NCBI GenBank assembly: GCA_949710005.1
Contig: OX453282.1
Location: 11,964,236 to 12,028,235 of the forward strand
Direction: 5' to 3'
DNA: 64,000 bases
Source: Ricordea florida
Taxonomy: Eukaryota; Cnidaria; Anthozoa; Corallimorpharia; Ricordeidae
Positions 58,767-64,000 of this stretch are shown in pieces. The position numbers and the translations under genes were made by a program. The notes under the pieces were generated by a model that worked only from the letters and a program-made list of their open reading frames with translations, was not told the DNA's origin and searched no databases. How positions within the stretch are numbered: position 1 is the first letter of the stretch; every line of letters begins with the position of its first letter.

Positions 58767-61700
58767 ATATGGTGTTTTGACAAAAATCTGTAAGGCTGAG
58801 TTTCCTTGCAACCATCTCTTTGTATTTTATCTTGTTCTTAACAATGACTACAATCACGAGATAAAATGGATTTTAAATTACATTTTAAATGCCACAAGGT
58901 AATGAAAATTGCATGTTTGTCACTAATCTGTGTAATGAGGACTGATTTCATGAACTTTAGTACTGTCTGAGCAGTATGCTTTACAATCAGCTGCCTTAAG
59001 CTAATATGTTGACAGCTGAAATACAATAGGATTGCGAATTACAATCAATTTTACTTTTTACGTAGATGTTAGCTATTTGTTATACTACAAGTATGCAAAG
59101 TTAAAGAATTGAAAAGATTCTGCAAGCCGAGATATGATAGAATATCTTTCATTTTAAGGGTTTAAAGGCAATTGTATGAAGTGCGCATGCGTAGTAACAA
59201 AGAGTTCTTTCCTTAAATCACATGGAAATATAATCGTTTCAATTAAAATTTCATTTGTTATCTAAACCTTCGTCTATATCCTACTATGACAGATAGATAA
59301 AACATTCAAAATGATTCGATAACTTACCACGCTAGATGACGGTCCTCATGCCCATACAATCTCTTATATGGTGTTTTGACAAAAATCTGTAAGGCTGAGT
59401 TTCCTTGCAACCATCTCTTTGTATTTTATCTTGTTCTTAAGAATGACTACAATCACGAGATAAAATGGATTTTAAATTAGATTTTAAATGCTACAAGGTG
59501 GTGAAAATTGCATGTTTGTCACTAATCTGTGTAATGAGGACTGATTTGATGAACTTTAGTACTGTCTGAGCAGTATGCTTTACAATCAGCTGCCTTAAGC
59601 TAATATGTTGACAGCTGAAATACAATAGGATTGCGAATTACAATCAATTTTACTTTTTACGTAGATGTTAGCCTTTCGTTATACTACAAGTCTGCAAAGT
59701 TTCAGAATTGCAAAGATTCTGCAAGCCGAGATATGATAGAATATCTTTCATTTTAAGGGTTTAAAGGCAATTGTATGAAGTGCGCATGCGTAGTAACAAA
59801 GAGTTCTTTCCTTAAATCACATGGAAATATAATCGTTTCAATTAAAATTTCATTTGTTATCTAAACCTTCGTCTATATCCTACTATGACAGATAGATAAA
59901 ACATTCAAAATGATTCGATAACTTACCACGCTAGATGACGGTCCTCCTGCCCATACAATCTCTTATATGCTGTTTTGACAAAAATCTGTAAGGCTGAGTT
60001 TCCTTGCAACCATCTCTTTGTATTTTATCTTGTTCTTAAGAATGACTACAATCACGAGATAAAATGGATTTTAAATTAGATTTTAAATGCTACAAGGTGG
60101 TGAAAATTGCATGTTTGTCACTAATCTGTGTAATGAGGACTGATTTGATGAACTTTAGTACTGTCTGAGCAGTATGCTTTACAATCAGCTGCCTTAAGCT
60201 AATATGTTGACAGCTGAAATACAATAGGATTGCGAATTACAATCAATTTTACTTTTTACGTAGATGTTAGCCTTTCGTTATACTACAAGTCTGCAAAGTT
60301 TCAGAATTGCAAAGATTCTGCAAGCCGAGATATGATAGAATATCTTTCATTTTAAGGGTTTAAAGGCAATTGTATGAAGTGCGCATGCGTAGTAACAAAG
60401 AGTTCTTTCCTTAAATCACATGGAAATATAATCGTTTCAATTAAAATTTCATTCGTTATCTAAACCTTCGTCTATATCCTACTATGACAGATAGATAAAA
60501 CATTCAAAATGATTCGATAACTTACCACGCTAGATGACGGTCCTCCTGCCCATACAATCTCTTATATGGTGTTTTGACAAAAATCTGTAAGGCTGAGTTT
60601 CCTTGCAACCATCTCTTTGTATTTTATCTTGTTCTTAAGAATGACTACAATCACGAGATAAAATGGATTTTAAATTACATTTTGAATGCTACAAGGTGGT
60701 GAAAATTGCATGTTTGTCACTAATCTGTGTAATGTGGACTGATTTGATTGACTTTAGTACTGTCTGAGCAGTATGCTTTACAATCAGCTGCCTTAAGCTA
60801 ATATGTTGACAGCTGAAATACAATAGGATTGCGAATTACAATCAATTTTACTTTTTACGTAGATGTTAGCCTTTCGTTATACTACAAGTATGCAAAGTTA
60901 GAGAATTATAAAGATTCCGCAAGCCGAGATATGATAGATTATCTTTCATTTTAATGGTTTAAAGGCAATTGTATGTAGTGCGCATGCGTAGTAACAAAGG
61001 GTTCTTTCCTTAAATCACATGGAAATATAATCGTTTCAATTAAAATTTCATTCGTTATCTAAACCTTCGTCTATATCCTACTATGACAGATAGATAAAAC
61101 ATTCAAAATGATTCAATAACTTACCACGCTAGATGACGGTCCTCCTGCCCATACAATCTCTTATATGGTGTTTTGACAAAAATCTGTAAGGCTGAGTTTC
61201 CTTGCAACCATCTCTTTGTATTTTATCTTGTTCTTAACAATGACTACAATCACGAGATAAAATGGATTTTAAATTACATTTTAAATGCCACAAGGTAATG
61301 AAAATTGCATGTTTGTCACTAATCTGTGTAATGAGGACTGATTTCATAAACTTTAGTACTGTCTGAGCAGTATGCTTTACAATCAGCTGCCTTAAGCTAA
61401 TATGTTGACAGCTGAAATACAATAGGATTGCGAATTACAATCAATTTTACTTTTTACGTAGATGTTAGCTATTTGTTATACTACAAGTATGCAAAGTTAA
61501 AGAATTGAAAAGATTCTGCAAGCCGAGATATGATAGAATATCTTTCATTTTAAGGGTTTAAAGGCAATTGTATGAAGTGCGCATGCGTAGTAACAAAGAG
61601 TTCTTTCCTTAAATCACATGGAAATATAATCGTTTCAATTAAAATTTCATTTGTTATCTAAACCTTCGTCTATATCCTACTATGACAGATAGATAAAACA

Positions 61701-64000
61701 TTCAAAATGATTCGATAACTTACCACGCTAGATGACGGTCCTCCTGCCCATACAATCTCTTATATGGTGTTTTGACAAAAATCTGTAAGGCTGAGTTTCC
61801 TTGCAACCATCTCTTTGTATTTTATCTTGTTCTTAAGAATGACTACAATCACGAGATAAAATGGATTTTAAATTACATTTTAAATGCTACAAGGTGGTGA
61901 AAATTGCATGTTTGTCACTAATCTGTGTAATGAGGACTGATTTGATGAACTTTAGTACTGTCTGAGCAGTATGCTTTACAATCAGCTGCCTTAAGCTAAT
62001 ATGTTGACAGCTGAAATACAATAGGATTGCGAATTACAATCAATTTTACTTTTTACGTAGATGTTAGCCTTTCGTTATACTACAAGTCTGCAAAGTTTCA
62101 GAATTGCAAAGATTCTGCAAGCCGACATATGATAGAATATCTTTCATTTTAAGGGTTTAAAGGCAATTGTATGAAGTGCGCATGCGTAGTAACAAAGAGT
62201 TCTTTCCTTAAATCACATGGAAATATAATCGTTTCAATTAAAATTTCATTTGTTATCTAAACCTTCGTCTATATCCTACTATGACAGATAGATAAAACAT
62301 TCAAAATGATTCGATAACTTACCACGCTAGATGACGGTCCTCCTGCCCATACAATCTCTTATATGCTGTTTTGACAAAAATCTGTAAGGCTGAGTTTCCT
62401 TGCAACCATCTCTTTGTATTTTATCTTGTTCTTAAGAATGACTACAATCACGAGATAAAATGGATTTTAAATTAGATTTTAAATGCTACAAGGTGGTGAA
62501 AATTGCATGTTTGTCACTAATCTGTGTAATGAGGACTGATTTGATGAACTTTAGTACTGTCTGAGCAGTATGCTTTACAATCAGCTGCCTTAAGCTAATA
62601 TGTTGACAGCTGAAATACAATAGGATTGCGAATTACAATCAATTTTACTTTTTACGTAGATGTTAGCCTTTCGTTATACTACAAGTCTGCAAAGTTTCAG
62701 AATTGCAAAGATTCTGCAAGCCGAGATATGATAGAATATCTTTCATTTTAAGGGTTTAAAGGCAATTGTATGAAGTGCGCATGCGTAGTAACAAAGAGTT
62801 CTTTCCTTAAATCACATGGAAATATAATCGTTTCAATTAAAATTTCATTCGTTATCTAAACCTTCGTCTATATCCTACTATGACAGATAGATAAAACATT
62901 CAAAATGATTCGATAACTTACCACGCTAGATGACGGTCCTCCTGCCCATACAATCTCTTATATGGTGTTTTGACAAAAATCTGTAAGGCTGAGTTTCCTT
63001 GCAACCATCTCTTTGTATTTTATCTTGTTCTTAAGAATGACTACAATCACGAGATAAAATGGATTTTAAATTACATTTTGAATGCTACAAGGTGGTGAAA
63101 ATTGCATGTTTGTCACTAATCTGTGTAATGTGGACTGATTTGATTGACTTTAGTACTGTCTGAGCAGTATGCTTTACAATCAGCTGCCTTAAGCTAATAT
63201 GTTGACAGCTGAAATACAATAGGATTGCGAATTACAATCAATTTTACTTTTTACGTAGATGTTAGCCTTTCGTTATACTACAAGTATGCAAAGTTAGAGA
63301 ATTATAAAGATTCCGCAAGCCGAGATATGATAGATTATCTTTCATTTTAATGGTTTAAAGGCAATTGTATGTAGTGCGCATGCGTAGTAACAAAGGGTTC
63401 TTTCCTTAAATCACATGGAAATATAATCGTTTCAATTAAAATTTCATTCGTTATCTAAACCTTCGTCTATATCCTACTATGACAGATAGATAAAACATTC
63501 AAAATGATTCAATAACTTACCACGCTAGATGACGGTCCTCCTGCCCATACAATCTCTTATATGGTGTTTTGACAAAAATCTGTAAGGCTGAGTTTCCTTG
63601 CAACCATCTCTTTGTATTTTATCTTGTTCTTAACAATGACTACAATCACGAGATAAAATGGATTTTAAATTACATTTTAAATGCCACAAGGTAATGAAAA
63701 TTGCATGTTTGTCACTAATCTGTGTAATGAGGACTGATTTCATAAACTTTAGTACTGTCTGAGCAGTATGCTTTACAATCAGCTGCCTTAAGCTAATATG
63801 TTGACAGCTGAAATACAATAGGATTGCGAATTACAATCAATTTTACTTTTTACGTAGATGTTAGCTATTTGTTATACTACAAGTATGCAAAGTTAAAGAA
63901 TTGAAAAGATTCTGCAAGCCGAGATATGATAGAATATCTTTCATTTTAAGGGTTTAAAGGCAATTGTATGAAGTGCGCATGCGTAGTAACAAAGAGTTCT
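58767..64000. repeat. Four-monomer higher-order repeat, ~2,396 bp
   Basis: Units start at 58767 and 61163, with a partial third from 63559. The markers TATGCTGTTTTGAC (59968, 62364) and TTAGAGAATTATAAAG (about 60898, 63294) recur exactly 2,396 bp apart. Confidence 0.85.

Larger units (their letters stand above)
41809..64000. repeat. 599-bp satellite array, right arm
   Basis: About 37 monomers with an exact 599-bp step. The phrase ATATGGTG begins at 41995 and again 36 x 599 bp later at 63559. Same orientation as the left arm. No genes or other elements were seen. The 41809-41994 segment is the remainder of the interrupted monomer. Confidence 0.97.

Noticed and set aside
21633-63818. Many 62-codon minus-strand ORFs in the satellite
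   Set aside because: They recur at multiples of 599 bp, only in monomer variants that lack a stop, and use non-ATG starts. They are a by-product of the repeat, not a gene family.

Overview
The window is metazoan-like genomic DNA, probably from an aquatic invertebrate. Several gene families here look like ones I associate with mollusc and cnidarian Polintons; that is recollection, not a search. It has three nested layers. (1) A satellite array with a 599-bp monomer fills 1-23776 and 41809-64000. (2) A nearly complete Polinton/Maverick (virus-like DNA transposon) of 18,032 bp, 23777-41808, is inserted in one monomer. It has ~270-bp terminal inverted repeats (TIRs) and a 5-bp target duplication AGTGC. 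(3) A 1,814-bp non-autonomous CACTA/EnSpm-like transposon, 26810-28623, is inserted in a Polinton gene, with a TAT target duplication.

The satellite is organised into higher-order repeats. An old-looking homogeneous block (1-10779) is followed by a transition, a mixed dimer/trimer block (12577-20363) and the local dimeric block that received the Polinton. To the right lie a run of near-identical monomers, three ~3,594-bp six-monomer units (44990-55771) and ~2,396-bp four-monomer units (58767-64000).

Polinton layout, left to right: a SAP-like/zinc-repeat protein (+); a 209-aa WHPDR-motif protein (+); a 211-aa probable capsid-associated protein (-); a structural gene broken by the CACTA element and a frameshift (-); two membrane/coiled-coil proteins (-); a 264-aa possible ssDNA-binding protein (+); four small virion-type proteins (-); the packaging ATPase (-); the double-jelly-roll-type major capsid protein candidate (-); a tiny gene whose start codon appears lost (-); the retroviral-type integrase (+); and a 1,512-aa protein-primed-type DNA polymerase B (-). 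The two outermost genes are transcribed inward from the TIRs. Together these supply replication (PolB, SSB candidate), integration (integrase), and packaging and capsid formation (ATPase, MCP and accessory proteins). No separate adenovirus-type maturation protease was recognised.

The most interesting new-looking signals are regulatory. Nearly every Polinton gene has an 11-bp motif, approximately RATYTAAARAT, 11-27 nt before its ATG. Two of the three convergent gene pairs are separated by hairpins that share the stem core GTTATATAAC. Two promoters sit inside the loops of perfect 12- and 13-bp inverted repeats. The two TIR-proximal genes also share an N-terminal SAP-like domain, suggesting that the TIRs were once longer.
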